A DNA stretch of 64,000 nt from Clostridiales bacterium (lineage in GTDB: Bacteria > Bacillota > Clostridia > Monoglobales > WRBX01), in assembly GCA_031261985.1 (NCBI GenBank), contig JAISIR010000010.1, positions 90,049 through 154,048 on the forward strand. The letters are read 5' to 3'. Below are positions 24,543 to 34,609 of this stretch, in pieces. The translations under genes and the position numbers were made by a program. Position 1 is the first letter of the stretch. Each line of letters starts with the position of its first letter. The notes under the pieces are model-generated. The model was not told the DNA's origin. It saw only the letters and a list, made by a program, of their open reading frames with translations, and made no database searches.

Positions 24543-25184
24543 TTATGTAATAATTTCTAGCCGCTTAATCGAAATAATTTCTGGTATAAAATACTCATCA
24601 TTTGTGATTGATTTTAAAAATAATTCTGGCTTTATATTAAACTCATTACCTGCAGATAAAACCAGGTTAAAGCTAATATTATCGCCCTCATCGTTTATTA
24701 TTACCTCGAATAAATGTGGTATGACATTGATTGTTGTAGTGCCTTTTTTGGTAGTTTTGTCGACGTTTAATTCTTGTGTATTTAAACTCTTTAAAAGTTG
24801 AGATACACAAACTTTATTACCGATAGCTGCTTGATTTTTTACAAGGCAATGGTATCGCGCTTTAGTAAATTTAGGAAATTTAGAAATTGGCTGCTCTACA
24901 GATATGATTTCGATACCTTTAGGCAAGGTTTTTGCTATATCGGATGAAAGTTTAAGCATGTCGTCAACCGAATTAAACTCGATATCCACCATCTCGCAAC
25001 TAGATTCTACACCCACGCCAATAGGCAGAGCAAAGGTTAATTGCATGTGCGGATTATAGCCTTGTGAGTAGGCAACGTCAGCGTTTACGCGTTGCAGCGT
25101 CCTTTGCCACAGTCGCAAAATATCTAGATGAGAAACCCATATACAGGGTCCTTTTTTGGCATATTTAAATCGCAATTTAATCAT
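24543..25184 (-). CDS. DUF2344 protein, partner of TIGR03960 radical SAM protein
   Basis: 213 residues from MIKLRFKYAKKG (GAGGA six bases upstream; the ORF-track start is 27 bases early). WVSHLDILRLWQRTLQR, YSQGYNPHMQLTFALP and LPIGVGVESSCE are typical of the TIGR03936/DUF2344 family, which is almost always adjacent to or fused with a B12-binding radical SAM protein, as here (62-base gap). The pair is conserved in Clostridia, often near rne/rng or ribosomal L21/L27 genes, and its reaction is not established. In this window those neighbours are absent. Confidence 0.9.
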   Translation of the reverse strand: MIKLRFKYAKKGPCIWVSHLDILRLWQRTLQRVNADVAYSQGYNPHMQLTFALPIGVGVESSCEMVDIEFNSVDDMLKLSSDIAKTLPKGIEIISVEQPISKFPKFTKARYHCLVKNQAAIGNKVCVSQLLKSLNTQELNVDKTTKKGTTTINVIPHLFEVIINDEGDNISFNLVLSAGNEFNIKPELFLKSITNDEYFIPEIISIKRLEIIT

Positions 25185-25246
25185 TATATTCCTCTTCTTT
25201 TTATACATCAAGTGTTTTTAAGTTTAATTATGTAAGCTCTTTAAAA

Positions 25247-27103
25247 CTAAATAGCTTCAGAACTCTCCATGATTTTACAATTAAAAGCTCCGCAACCGCT
25301 ACATTTATCCCTACATTGAGGTGTTGTCTTGCCTGAAACCGCCTTGGTATATTCGCGCTGCAAAAAGTTTTTGCTGACACCTACATCTATGAAATCCCAG
25401 GGGAGTAAATCCTCAAGCCCGCGCTCGCCTAAATAGTATTCAACATTTGTACCCGTCTCGGCAAAAGCTTGCTGCCACTTAGAAAAATCGAAGTATTCCG
25501 TCCACGCATCTAGCTTGCAACCCAATTGATGAGCACGAATTAAAGCTTGCGAAAGCCGCCTATCTCCACGTGCGAACACGCCCTCTAAAGCACTAACCTC
25601 GCCCTGATGCCAATTATAGGCGATGAACTTTTTGGTTAGATTATGTTTAATTAATGTTTGGCGGCGCAGGGTCTCGTCTAGACTAATTTGAGGCGACCAC
25701 TGGAAGGGGGTGTGAGGTTTAGGGATAAAAGTGGATGTAGAAACCGTGATGCGCAAACCCTTATGGCGAATGGATTTTGGCACGGTAAAGTATTGCTCAC
25801 CAACTTTTTCACCAAGCCGCGCGATGCCTAAAACATCGTCGTCCGTTTCGGTGGGCAACCCTATCATAAAGTATAGCTTAACGCCGCTATATCCACCATT
25901 AAAGGCAGTTTTAGAAGCGTTCATTAAATCGTCCTCGGTTATGTTTTTATTGATGCAATCGCGCAGGCGTTGGGTCCCTGCTTCGGGAGCAAACGTCAAA
26001 CCACTCTTGCGCACTTTTTGAACTTTCTGCATAAGCTCCATGCTAAAGTTATCCAGGCGGAGGCTAGGTAGCGCAAGGTTCATTTTGCGCTGTTCGGTCA
26101 GTTCTAGCAGCCCGTCGCAAAGTTTATCTAAATCGGTATAATCAGACGTCGAAAGTGAACAAAGTGAAATCTCGTCGTAACCTGTGTTTGCAATGCACTC
26201 TTCGGCTTGTTTCAGCAAGATTTCAACCGAGCGTTCGCGCACAGGGCGCCCTATAACTCCCGCCTGGCAGAACCTGCAACCGCGAGTGCAACCTCTAAAC
26301 AACTCTAGAGTAATTCTATCATGTATAGTTTCGATATATGGCACAATTGAATCGGTCGGGAAGTACGCTTCATCCATGCTTGCGACGTTACGCTTGCGCA
26401 CTTTTTGAGGTACATAATCGAACTTAGGTGTAAAATTTTTAAGCTTATCGCCATCATACTCAACATCGTACAAGCTAGGCACATACACACCATCGATTTG
26501 GCACAACTCTTGCAAAATGCTAGATTTAGACTGCCCTTTAGTGCTTTCGAGTAAATCTAAAACTTCGTTGCAAACGTCTTCGCCATCGCCTACCATAAAA
26601 AAGTCGAAGAAATCGGCAATAGGCTCGGGGTTAAAGCAGCACACGCCACCACCGCAAATTAGTGGATATGTATCATCTCTATCCCTTGCCAAAAACGGAA
26701 TATTGCTTAAATCTAATATGTTTAAAACGGTGGAATAACACATCTCGTACCCTAGTGAAAATCCGACGACATCAAAGTTTTTAAGCGGTGTGCGCGTTTC
26801 GAGTGAAAAGAGTTCAGAGTTATTAGCGCGCAAAATTTGCTCAAAATCATCTGCAGGAGAGAACACACGCTCGCAATAGGTATTAGCACGCTGATTCATT
26901 AATCCGTATAAAATTTTAATGCCAAGGTTAGACATACCAACCTCGTATAAATCGGGGAAACACAAGGCAAAATGAGTTTTAACGCTATCGGCTGGTTTTA
27001 CGATGCTATTTAACTCGCCGCCAATGTATCGCGCAGGTTTTTGCACATTTTTTAAGAATCTATCAAGATTATTCGCCACATAGTTGGCATTAGAAGTAGT
27101 CAT
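25247..27103 (-). CDS. B12-binding-type radical SAM protein (TIGR03960 family)
   Basis: 618 residues. The N-terminal part (about 40-200) is a cobalamin-binding-like fold (HFALCFPDLYEVGMSNLG, GGGVCCFNPEP). The radical SAM core has CTRGCRFCQAG (CxxxCxxC for the 4Fe-4S cluster) near 270, then FAPEAGTQRLRD and YFMIGLPTE. The C-terminus has CRDKCSGCGAFNC. It starts at MTTSNANYVANN, preceded by AAGGTGAT and a good promoter. It is co-transcribed with the DUF2344 gene. The family probably modifies RNA or protein; substrate unknown. Confidence 0.92.
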   Translation of the reverse strand: MTTSNANYVANNLDRFLKNVQKPARYIGGELNSIVKPADSVKTHFALCFPDLYEVGMSNLGIKILYGLMNQRANTYCERVFSPADDFEQILRANNSELFSLETRTPLKNFDVVGFSLGYEMCYSTVLNILDLSNIPFLARDRDDTYPLICGGGVCCFNPEPIADFFDFFMVGDGEDVCNEVLDLLESTKGQSKSSILQELCQIDGVYVPSLYDVEYDGDKLKNFTPKFDYVPQKVRKRNVASMDEAYFPTDSIVPYIETIHDRITLELFRGCTRGCRFCQAGVIGRPVRERSVEILLKQAEECIANTGYDEISLCSLSTSDYTDLDKLCDGLLELTEQRKMNLALPSLRLDNFSMELMQKVQKVRKSGLTFAPEAGTQRLRDCINKNITEDDLMNASKTAFNGGYSGVKLYFMIGLPTETDDDVLGIARLGEKVGEQYFTVPKSIRHKGLRITVSTSTFIPKPHTPFQWSPQISLDETLRRQTLIKHNLTKKFIAYNWHQGEVSALEGVFARGDRRLSQALIRAHQLGCKLDAWTEYFDFSKWQQAFAETGTNVEYYLGERGLEDLLPWDFIDVGVSKNFLQREYTKAVSGKTTPQCRDKCSGCGAFNCKIMESSEAI

Positions 27104-27144
27104 TTATTTAAAATCACCTTTTTACGTTCTTGGTTATCTTTACT

Positions 27145-27173
27145 ATTGTATCATACATAAAAATAAAAATCAA
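27145..27173 (-). promoter_or_regulatory. Promoter of radical SAM / DUF2344 operon
   Basis: Minus strand: TTGATT, 17 bases ending TATGA, then TACAAT. Confidence 0.7.
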
Positions 27174-27195
27174 GAGGTAAATTAAAGTAATTTTA

Positions 27196-29202
27196 CTAAT
27201 CGGCGCCGCCCTCCGAAATCAACCGCGCAAACTCGTATAACCAACCTGCTGCACCAGTGTACCAGCTCCACCCGCCCATTCCATTGTGCATGTTATTGCT
27301 ATAAATATCGGCGACAACTACATAAGGCTCTACCTTGTATATATCGGCGTTTTCTTTATCTATACTATGATAATTAGGCATGAGCATTTTAAATAATTCC
27401 CTAGCGCGTGCGTGCTTGCCTAGTTTGTGCATGGCAAACAATGCCCATGCCGAAGCGTGAGTGTATTGCCCGCCATTTTCGCGCACTCCTGGTACGTAAC
27501 CCTTTATATACCCTGGCTTTAGGTTGCCTTTATCGAACGACGGGCTTAAAAGTTTAATGATGCCTACGTCTTCATCTACTAAATATTTTTCTAACGATTC
27601 AATAGCTTTGTGGCACTTATCGTTATCTCCTACGCCAGATATAACAGCCCAGCTTTGCGAAATTGCATCTATTTTACATTCATCATTATTGTGTGAACCA
27701 AGCGGCGTGCCATTGTCAAAAAATGCGCGCAAAAACCACTCGCCGTCCCAGGCATTGGTATTAAGTGATATTTTGAGCTTATCCATAATCGCCTGATATC
27801 CTGCAACTACCTTACTTTCTTCTACTCCTAAATGTTGCTTATTGCAATAGGGTAAAAATTGCTCGATGCAATAGTGTAAAAAGAAGCCCAGCCAAACGCT
27901 CTCGCCCTTTCCGCCTAAGCCTATACTCGAGAATCCGTCGTTCCAATCGCCACTACCTATTAATGGAAGCCCATGCTCCCCAAAGTTTAACGTGGCATCT
28001 ATCGCGCGCTTACAATGCTCAAAAACTGTTGATTTTTCATCGGAAAGGTGTGGCGTGTTATACCTTTCGTACTCGCCTTGTGCAAGTGGCGAATCTTGGA
28101 TATATGGCTCACCCTCGTCTAAAATAGTGATATCGCCTGTTTTTTTAATATATTCACATGTGGCGTACACAAGCCATAGCCTATCGTCTGTAAACTTGGT
28201 GCGCACACCATTATCTACATCGCGGTCGGTTAACGAAGGGTGCCACCAATGCTGAACATCGCCCTCTGTAAATTGATGCCGACAGCAACGCAAAATATGT
28301 TGACGCGCGTAATGCGGAATAATATCGCACACCGCAGCGCAATCTTGAAGTTGGTCGCGAAAGCCATAAGCACCACCGCATTGATAAAAGCCTGTTCGCG
28401 CATATAGCCTACAACTTATCACCTGATACACTAGCCAAGGCAGCATATTGTCTATATAATCGTCGCCAGTTTTAAAGTTGTTTTTTGTGGTGGCATCGTT
28501 CCAAAAATCTTTAACTTTAGATAGCTCATTGCTTGCTTGTGTAATAGTTGAAAGCGTTATATCCTCGGTTTTATCGGCAATGCCTAGTTCTAGCACTATA
28601 GACCTTGACTCGTCTTTAGGAATTTCGACACTTTTATGTGGCGTTATATACATTAATTTATCCCAAAACTCGGGATTGTAATTATTGGTATAAACTGCCA
28701 TGTTATCTAGTAAACTGTAGCTTAAGTGCCGCGCGTTTTGTTTATGATTAACGCCCATAACAGGTGTAATATTATAACTTATATCGAAGGTTCGTGTGGT
28801 ATTGCTATGGTTTGTGATATCGATTACTACTAGCTTTTTAGTACCTTTTAATGGGACAAAAACTGTGCAGGTAGAAAGCACCTCGTCGTTATCCTTTATA
28901 AAAGTTGTGTAACCAAAACCGTGATGAACGCGCGCTTTATCCATAGGGTTAAAGCTAAACTCGCCGCTTGAAATTGTTATAACCTCACTTTTATAATCTA
29001 AAATCGGGTCGTTATTCCACTCGGTTAGCTTACACTCGCGCGAATTTCCAACCCATGTAAAGCCGCCACCACTCTCGGTTACAAGCGTTCCAAAATTAGG
29101 GTTAGATATTACATTGCACCAGGGCGCAGGGGTGGGGTGATTACTGATTATATATTCCTTGCCATCGTCGCTAAAACCGCCATATCCGTTATAGAATTTC
29201 AT
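27196..29202 (-). CDS. GH94-family glycoside phosphorylase (split CGS C-terminal part)
   Basis: 668 residues matching the C-terminal GH94 part of cyclic beta-1,2-glucan synthases and related beta-glucan phosphorylases. The start YNGYGGFSDDGKEYII, then TPAPWCNVISNPNFGTLVTE, ARTGFYQCGGAYGFRDQLQD, HWWHP and the general-acid aspartate in GSGDWNDGFS are all present. AGGGG lies eight bases before the ATG. It begins 12 bases after the stop of the GT84-like gene, whose family normally carries this domain in the same chain. It probably acts on beta-linked glucan made by that partner, either as a phosphorylase or in chain-length control. No signal peptide is seen. Confidence 0.85.
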   Translation of the reverse strand: MKFYNGYGGFSDDGKEYIISNHPTPAPWCNVISNPNFGTLVTESGGGFTWVGNSRECKLTEWNNDPILDYKSEVITISSGEFSFNPMDKARVHHGFGYTTFIKDNDEVLSTCTVFVPLKGTKKLVVIDITNHSNTTRTFDISYNITPVMGVNHKQNARHLSYSLLDNMAVYTNNYNPEFWDKLMYITPHKSVEIPKDESRSIVLELGIADKTEDITLSTITQASNELSKVKDFWNDATTKNNFKTGDDYIDNMLPWLVYQVISCRLYARTGFYQCGGAYGFRDQLQDCAAVCDIIPHYARQHILRCCRHQFTEGDVQHWWHPSLTDRDVDNGVRTKFTDDRLWLVYATCEYIKKTGDITILDEGEPYIQDSPLAQGEYERYNTPHLSDEKSTVFEHCKRAIDATLNFGEHGLPLIGSGDWNDGFSSIGLGGKGESVWLGFFLHYCIEQFLPYCNKQHLGVEESKVVAGYQAIMDKLKISLNTNAWDGEWFLRAFFDNGTPLGSHNNDECKIDAISQSWAVISGVGDNDKCHKAIESLEKYLVDEDVGIIKLLSPSFDKGNLKPGYIKGYVPGVRENGGQYTHASAWALFAMHKLGKHARARELFKMLMPNYHSIDKENADIYKVEPYVVVADIYSNNMHNGMGGWSWYTGAAGWLYEFARLISEGGAD

Positions 29203-29214
29203 ATTATTCACCCC

Positions 29215-32200
29215 TTAAATGTTATACGAGCATAAAAGTATAAGTTCCTTCTCCTTCTCGCTCATATTGGCGGTGGATAAAATGTAAACGTTCCCGCCAT
29301 CTTCTTGCTTAGAAACCAACTCGCGCAAGCCATTATTAAGCGTTTGACGATAATCTCCGCCATCGTAGCTCATTAAAATTAGGTCTAGCTTGATACCTTT
29401 ATAGGTCAAAAACTTATGCGCCTGAACCACTTCTAACGCGCGTTCTAACGACTCTTCCCCGCGAACGGTAAAACAACAAATAGGATTATCGCCCGAGATT
29501 CCATATGCCCACAAATTGGTCTGGCTATAGTTGAGGTTAGTAGGTTTTGCCTGTTTATAGTTGTGCGCATCATGCCCTAGCACGCAATTTTGCAATAGCT
29601 CAAAGGCAAGTTTAATACTATTCTCATGCACATTAAGATAGCGATTCTCTAGCTTTGCGCGTTCTACCGAAACTGACATTGCCGTTTTAAAGGCTTCCAT
29701 GCTAACATATTTATTGGCAACCGAGATGACTCCATTTTTAGTTTTATCAAACGCTATAACACTTAAAATATCCACATGCTCGCCGCGCGGGATAGTGATG
29801 CTATGGCTATGCGCAACAATTGGGTCTAAAACTGCGCCAAAAGTTTGTTGGTTAATGCCTTGGGTCACGCCAAAAGGCTGGCTATAGTGTTCTAACCTAC
29901 CTAAAAAATCTTGACGTGCTGTAGTAGTTTTACTAAAGCTTGGCTGGCTACCAAAAACTCGGTTCACGTTTAGCATGTATCCGTCTGGTGCGCCCTCTGC
30001 TCTAGGTCGGCGGTAGGATATAACACAATCTTCTATTTTTTCAGTCTCGACAAATAATTTACTAAATGTCATGTGGCTATAGTGTGCCATAGGTGCCGCC
30101 AACACGCTTTCGGAGTAGAACGCGACATCTAGTTGAACAGTTTCGTCTGAGTTATTAGCAATATGAACACAGGTAACCTCTGCTTTTTTCTCACTATCGA
30201 CGAATATTTTGGTGGTTACATCAATGCAATCCTTACCGTTGCGAATTATTTCAACAAGCGAAGGATTGAAGTTGACACTATACAGACTTTTACTATCAAA
30301 ACAAGGGCTAGGGCTAGCCGAAAACACTTCATTATTCTTTCTATTTTTGACATATACATAATTACCTATCCTTTCGTTTGTTAACATAGTGTCTTCGCAC
30401 ATTTGCCAACCGTTGCCTTGCGCATCAAAAATTGAGTGGAAGCGACCGTTAGAAAGCACGTGGACACCCTCTGTTACATTATTACGAACGTAATCTACCA
30501 CTGTGTTAAATTTTAGCGAGAGCGGACGGATTTTTGCCTTATAATCCTTAGTTAAAACAGAATTGGTCGGCACCTTCTCTGCCAATAACTCCTCGCCAAT
30601 TTGCATTGTAGTGTTGCTTAAAAACCTCTTTTGCATTATATTATCGCATAGTACATTATCTAACGCAAGCAGCGACATACCTAAATGATGCACCATATAC
30701 GATTTTACTATAGCATATTTTTCATCGCCTAGGGTGCGTTTTGGGGTAAAATCGATGGATTCGTAAAACCCATAAGTTCCGCAAAAGCCTTCGTCGTTCA
30801 TGCGTTCTAGGTTATCGATAGCCGAGTCGTAATCTATCATTAACGCCATAATTGTAGAGTAGGGGGATATAACGGTGTCTTCTATTATATGGCGCGACAG
30901 CCCAAGGGTGGGGATGCCAAAGGCTTTGTATTGATAGTTTAGTTGGATATCGAAGGTATTAAACCCGCTTTCGGAGACTCCCCAGATAGGATCACGAGTG
31001 GTGCTTCCTATGATTTTTCTATCCCTTGCGTACTTTTTTTGTTCGGCAATTACAAACGAATAGGTTTCGTTTAGCAAAGTATTAGGTATATTTTTAAGCA
31101 ATAGCAGGGGCATAAAATACTCAAAGGCACTCCCGCTCCACGAGACTAATCCACGATATCCATTGTTAGTTACCATACTACGCGATAGGGCGTTCCAATG
31201 CTTGCGTGGCACCTGAGAGTTACAAACCGCAATGTAGCTTGTAGTGCGCGCCTCTGATGCTAATAAATCGTAATACGAATTGGTCAGTTCTTGCTGTTCG
31301 ACGTTAAAGCCTATGCTAAACAAGTGGTTGCGTTTATTGTAAAGCGGGCGGAAATCGGTACGTTCGGCAAGTTTTTGTGCAAAATTAGCAAGTTCGGTTA
31401 AACGTTTATTAAGCTGCGTGATTCTATCTTTTTGAAACTTTTGCGCAGCGCGTAAATCGGCAATGGTTCGTCTAAAAAGCCTGCTCCATGCGGGCGCGAC
31501 GTCTTTACTATTAAGTTCTAACTCGGCTAGTGTTTCAAAGGTAATCTCGGTAACATCGCGTTCCATTCCGCATAGGTTAAAAATGGATTTTAACCCGTTA
31601 TCGTGATTTTCACTATACAAATTATCTTGCATAGCCAACGTTTTTAGCCCCTCGGCAAGAGTAATTAGATAGCTAACAAAGTTCCCGCTATCAACTGTCG
31701 AGACGTACATAGGGCGCAATGGCTGAAGGGTTTCGATATTATACCAATTATACAAATGACCGTTCCACATATTAAGCTTAATTATCGAGCTAAAGGTATT
31801 CTCTAGCTTCTGCAATAACTTAATTTTGCTGATAAAACCTAAGTCGTATGCCGTCATGTGCGCCACTAGCGATATACCTATATTAGTAGGAGAAGTTCGC
31901 ATGGCAACACCGTTAGGCGGGTTTTCTTGGTAGTTATCGGGCGGAAGGTAATTAGATGCTTCATTAATAAAATCTTCGTAATATTGGTACATACGCAAGC
32001 TAAGCTGATACAACATGTGCTTATGCTTGGTGTGCTTGGCTTTGCGTCGGGTAGATGTCGAACTTTCGGCAACGGAAAATTCGTTTGATTTAATTGCATT
32101 AGGCTTGCTTAAATATTTTAGTGTATAGGGCGAGATAATCCAGAATAAACCTATAATAATGGCAGATAGCGAATGCGCCGACTGTGCATCTGCAAATACT

Positions 32201-34494
32201 ATAAGAATTATTGTTATAACGTAGTTTGCCCACATATTGGCAAAATATTGATGTTTATTACTTGTAGATTGGACCTCGGTTTGGGCAGCGGTCGTCCATT
32301 CTAAAAGTTTTTTATGAGAGATAAATAAACGATACAAGGTACGCAAAATAGCGTCGAGCGACATGTAAGCATTGTATGGCAGCGCGCCAAAGTTTATAAT
32401 ATCTTGCAAAAAGGTAGCTTTAAAGCCATGCACCATATCGCTATATAAAAGCGGCGGACGTTTATTCTCTAACCGTTCTTTAAAATAATCTATAAAGGCA
32501 ATTATTGTATGGCTAAACATTATTGCTAAAACTATGGCGCAAAAGGCAATGGCGGGGATATTGGGCGTAGAAGCCAAACAAATTATTAGTAAAATAAAGG
32601 CGATGGGGTTGATAGAGCGGCGAAGATTATCTATAATTTTCCACTTAGAAATTGAGTTCAAGGCTTTATCGCGCAAAAAGGGAAGCAACTGCCAATCGCC
32701 CCTTATCCAACGATGATTACGCCTAGAGTACACCTTGTAATTTCCAGGGAAATCGTCGACTAGGACGACATTAGTTGCCAAACCTGTTTTAAGGTAGCAG
32801 CCTTCTAATAAATCGTGGCTTAATACTGTGTTATCCTCAATTTTCCCTTGCATCACTTGTAAAAACGCATCGATATCTATTATGCCTTTACCGGTAAAAA
32901 TCCCTTCGCCAAAGATATCTTGATATGTGTCAGAAATTGCGCCGGAATAGCTATCTATAACGCCACAGCCGCCAAAAATTTGTGCAAACTTACTTTTATT
33001 AGTAGATTCAAGCGAGGTTGCAACGCGCGGCTGAATAATCCCATAACCCCTTATAACCCTCTTACGCTTTTTATCGACTATTGCGCGATTCATGGGATGG
33101 CTGATAATACCTACCATTTTACGCGCTACTTCCATATTTAATTTGGTATCACTATCTAGCGTTATGATATACCTTACCTTAGGCAGCGGGGCGATTGGGT
33201 AAAAGCTAGTGCTAGTGCTGCCTTTAAGCACCTTAGCAAACTCTATCAACGCCCCACGCTTGCGTTCGTACCCGCCAAACTTTGCACTATTAGGGTTAAA
33301 AACTGCGCGACGCGACATAAAATAAAACTTGGGTAGCGCGTGTTTATTTGCTCCATATTTTTTATTCAAACTTATTGTATAATCGTTAAGTTCTTTTAAA
33401 TAGCTAGAATAATCCTGACTTTGTGAGCTTTCGGGGAAGTCACAGATTAATCCAAAATATAGGTTTCTATCGCGATTGGCGTTGTGATAGCGTTCTAAAT
33501 TATTTAATAATCGCTTGCCTTCGTCTACACTTGTAACTAGCGCAGGGATAACGACAAAAGTCGCGCAATCTTCAGGAATTCCGTTGCTATAATCTAGTTT
33601 AGGAAGAAGGCGCGGGGTAATGATTTTATTGAAAATAAAGTTGGTTATGTTAATCGATAAATCTATAACAGGAAGCGTGCAAGCGGCTAGGATAAAGGGG
33701 TTTTTAAACATGCTTACGCAAAACAGCAATATCGCACTTAAAGCAATGATGGTAAAGGGATAGTACGATTTTTTGTTGCTTTCGGTTTTTTGTGTTTTGA
33801 ATAAAACCTCGCCGATATGAAGGTTCCTATCTTGAGCAGTTGCAATGCAATTAGAAGCAATGTCGAACGCGCTAACCTTAGCTTTTTTAGCCAATTTTTG
33901 TACACGCTTACGGTATATGTTTTTACTTTCATCGTCCATTTTTTGATATATCCCGCTTGGGTCCCGGCTTAGAATATCCTCGGTTTTACTAACTTTGTTG
34001 AAGATACCCGATATATTTATGTCGCCCATTTTTCGTAGAATATATATAGCGTTAGAAATCTCTAGCGTGCTTTTTTCGGTAGTTAAATCCTTGCAAAAAT
34101 CGGCGATTCGTATAATGCAAGCCGTTTTAATCATAGATGGCAGCGCAAAAATCTCGTCATCTGTTAAGTATTCACGCTTTTGAAACTCCTCGATGTACTC
34201 TATAACCTTATTCTCGCTAAATTGCTTCCCGTTTTTTGTTGTGATATCCTTGGCTATATGGTACACGCGTTCTAGCCCAACGCGCGTGGGAAGGTTCTTC
34301 ATCTCTTTATTCTTAAGCTCTATATTTAGTCCTTTTACTTGCTCTTCGATTATATAAAAATTATCCAGAAGCCACTCGCCGCTTCCGGTTACAATATACT
34401 CGTCGTCTTTTTCTATTTTAACAGCCAACTTAACATAGGTTTTAACTATATTTCTGTAGGCGTTTTGTAACGAAAAGAGCAATTTTTTAGACAT
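29215..34494 (-). CDS. Cyclic beta-glucan synthase-like protein (GT84 + N-terminal GH94)
   Basis: A 1759-residue membrane enzyme like NdvB/ChvB without the last domain. About 230-290 has membrane segments. A processive GT84 domain follows (DSDTKLNMEVA, FTGKGIIDIDAF, HDLLEGCYL, RRNHRWIRGDW), then more membrane segments (about 650-800) and a glycoamylase-like domain (RTSPTNIGISLVAHMTAYDL). The C-terminal part is a GH94-type beta-sandwich (LSNGRFHSIFDAQGNGWQM). NdvB makes UDP-glucose-derived beta-1,2-glucan at the inner membrane. Here the chain stops at CSYNI and the GH94 catalytic part continues as a separate gene 12 bases on. AGGAG eight bases before the ATG sets the start. The glucan linkage cannot be proven from sequence. 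Confidence 0.88.
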   Translation of the reverse strand: MSKKLLFSLQNAYRNIVKTYVKLAVKIEKDDEYIVTGSGEWLLDNFYIIEEQVKGLNIELKNKEMKNLPTRVGLERVYHIAKDITTKNGKQFSENKVIEYIEEFQKREYLTDDEIFALPSMIKTACIIRIADFCKDLTTEKSTLEISNAIYILRKMGDINISGIFNKVSKTEDILSRDPSGIYQKMDDESKNIYRKRVQKLAKKAKVSAFDIASNCIATAQDRNLHIGEVLFKTQKTESNKKSYYPFTIIALSAILLFCVSMFKNPFILAACTLPVIDLSINITNFIFNKIITPRLLPKLDYSNGIPEDCATFVVIPALVTSVDEGKRLLNNLERYHNANRDRNLYFGLICDFPESSQSQDYSSYLKELNDYTISLNKKYGANKHALPKFYFMSRRAVFNPNSAKFGGYERKRGALIEFAKVLKGSTSTSFYPIAPLPKVRYIITLDSDTKLNMEVARKMVGIISHPMNRAIVDKKRKRVIRGYGIIQPRVATSLESTNKSKFAQIFGGCGVIDSYSGAISDTYQDIFGEGIFTGKGIIDIDAFLQVMQGKIEDNTVLSHDLLEGCYLKTGLATNVVLVDDFPGNYKVYSRRNHRWIRGDWQLLPFLRDKALNSISKWKIIDNLRRSINPIAFILLIICLASTPNIPAIAFCAIVLAIMFSHTIIAFIDYFKERLENKRPPLLYSDMVHGFKATFLQDIINFGALPYNAYMSLDAILRTLYRLFISHKKLLEWTTAAQTEVQSTSNKHQYFANMWANYVITIILIVFADAQSAHSLSAIIIGLFWIISPYTLKYLSKPNAIKSNEFSVAESSTSTRRKAKHTKHKHMLYQLSLRMYQYYEDFINEASNYLPPDNYQENPPNGVAMRTSPTNIGISLVAHMTAYDLGFISKIKLLQKLENTFSSIIKLNMWNGHLYNWYNIETLQPLRPMYVSTVDSGNFVSYLITLAEGLKTLAMQDNLYSENHDNGLKSIFNLCGMERDVTEITFETLAELELNSKDVAPAWSRLFRRTIADLRAAQKFQKDRITQLNKRLTELANFAQKLAERTDFRPLYNKRNHLFSIGFNVEQQELTNSYYDLLASEARTTSYIAVCNSQVPRKHWNALSRSMVTNNGYRGLVSWSGSAFEYFMPLLLLKNIPNTLLNETYSFVIAEQKKYARDRKIIGSTTRDPIWGVSESGFNTFDIQLNYQYKAFGIPTLGLSRHIIEDTVISPYSTIMALMIDYDSAIDNLERMNDEGFCGTYGFYESIDFTPKRTLGDEKYAIVKSYMVHHLGMSLLALDNVLCDNIMQKRFLSNTTMQIGEELLAEKVPTNSVLTKDYKAKIRPLSLKFNTVVDYVRNNVTEGVHVLSNGRFHSIFDAQGNGWQMCEDTMLTNERIGNYVYVKNRKNNEVFSASPSPCFDSKSLYSVNFNPSLVEIIRNGKDCIDVTTKIFVDSEKKAEVTCVHIANNSDETVQLDVAFYSESVLAAPMAHYSHMTFSKLFVETEKIEDCVISYRRPRAEGAPDGYMLNVNRVFGSQPSFSKTTTARQDFLGRLEHYSQPFGVTQGINQQTFGAVLDPIVAHSHSITIPRGEHVDILSVIAFDKTKNGVISVANKYVSMEAFKTAMSVSVERAKLENRYLNVHENSIKLAFELLQNCVLGHDAHNYKQAKPTNLNYSQTNLWAYGISGDNPICCFTVRGEESLERALEVVQAHKFLTYKGIKLDLILMSYDGGDYRQTLNNGLRELVSKQEDGGNVYILSTANMSEKEKELILLCSYNI

Positions 34495-34574
34495 ATCTTA
34501 TCTCCTAATTTCAATGAATACATAGGTTTAAATAATTTTCCCCAAATTTTTTCTATAATATACCAATTAAACTC

Positions 34575-34603
34575 TTGACAATATATATCATTTAAGATAA
34601 AAT
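34575..34603 (+). promoter_or_regulatory. Consensus promoter giving leaderless kinase mRNA
   Basis: TTGACA, 17 bases, TAAAAT. The ATG of the kinase begins seven bases after the -10 box, at the expected transcription start, and no Shine-Dalgarno precedes it. Confidence 0.7.
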
Positions 34604-34609
34604 AATCAC

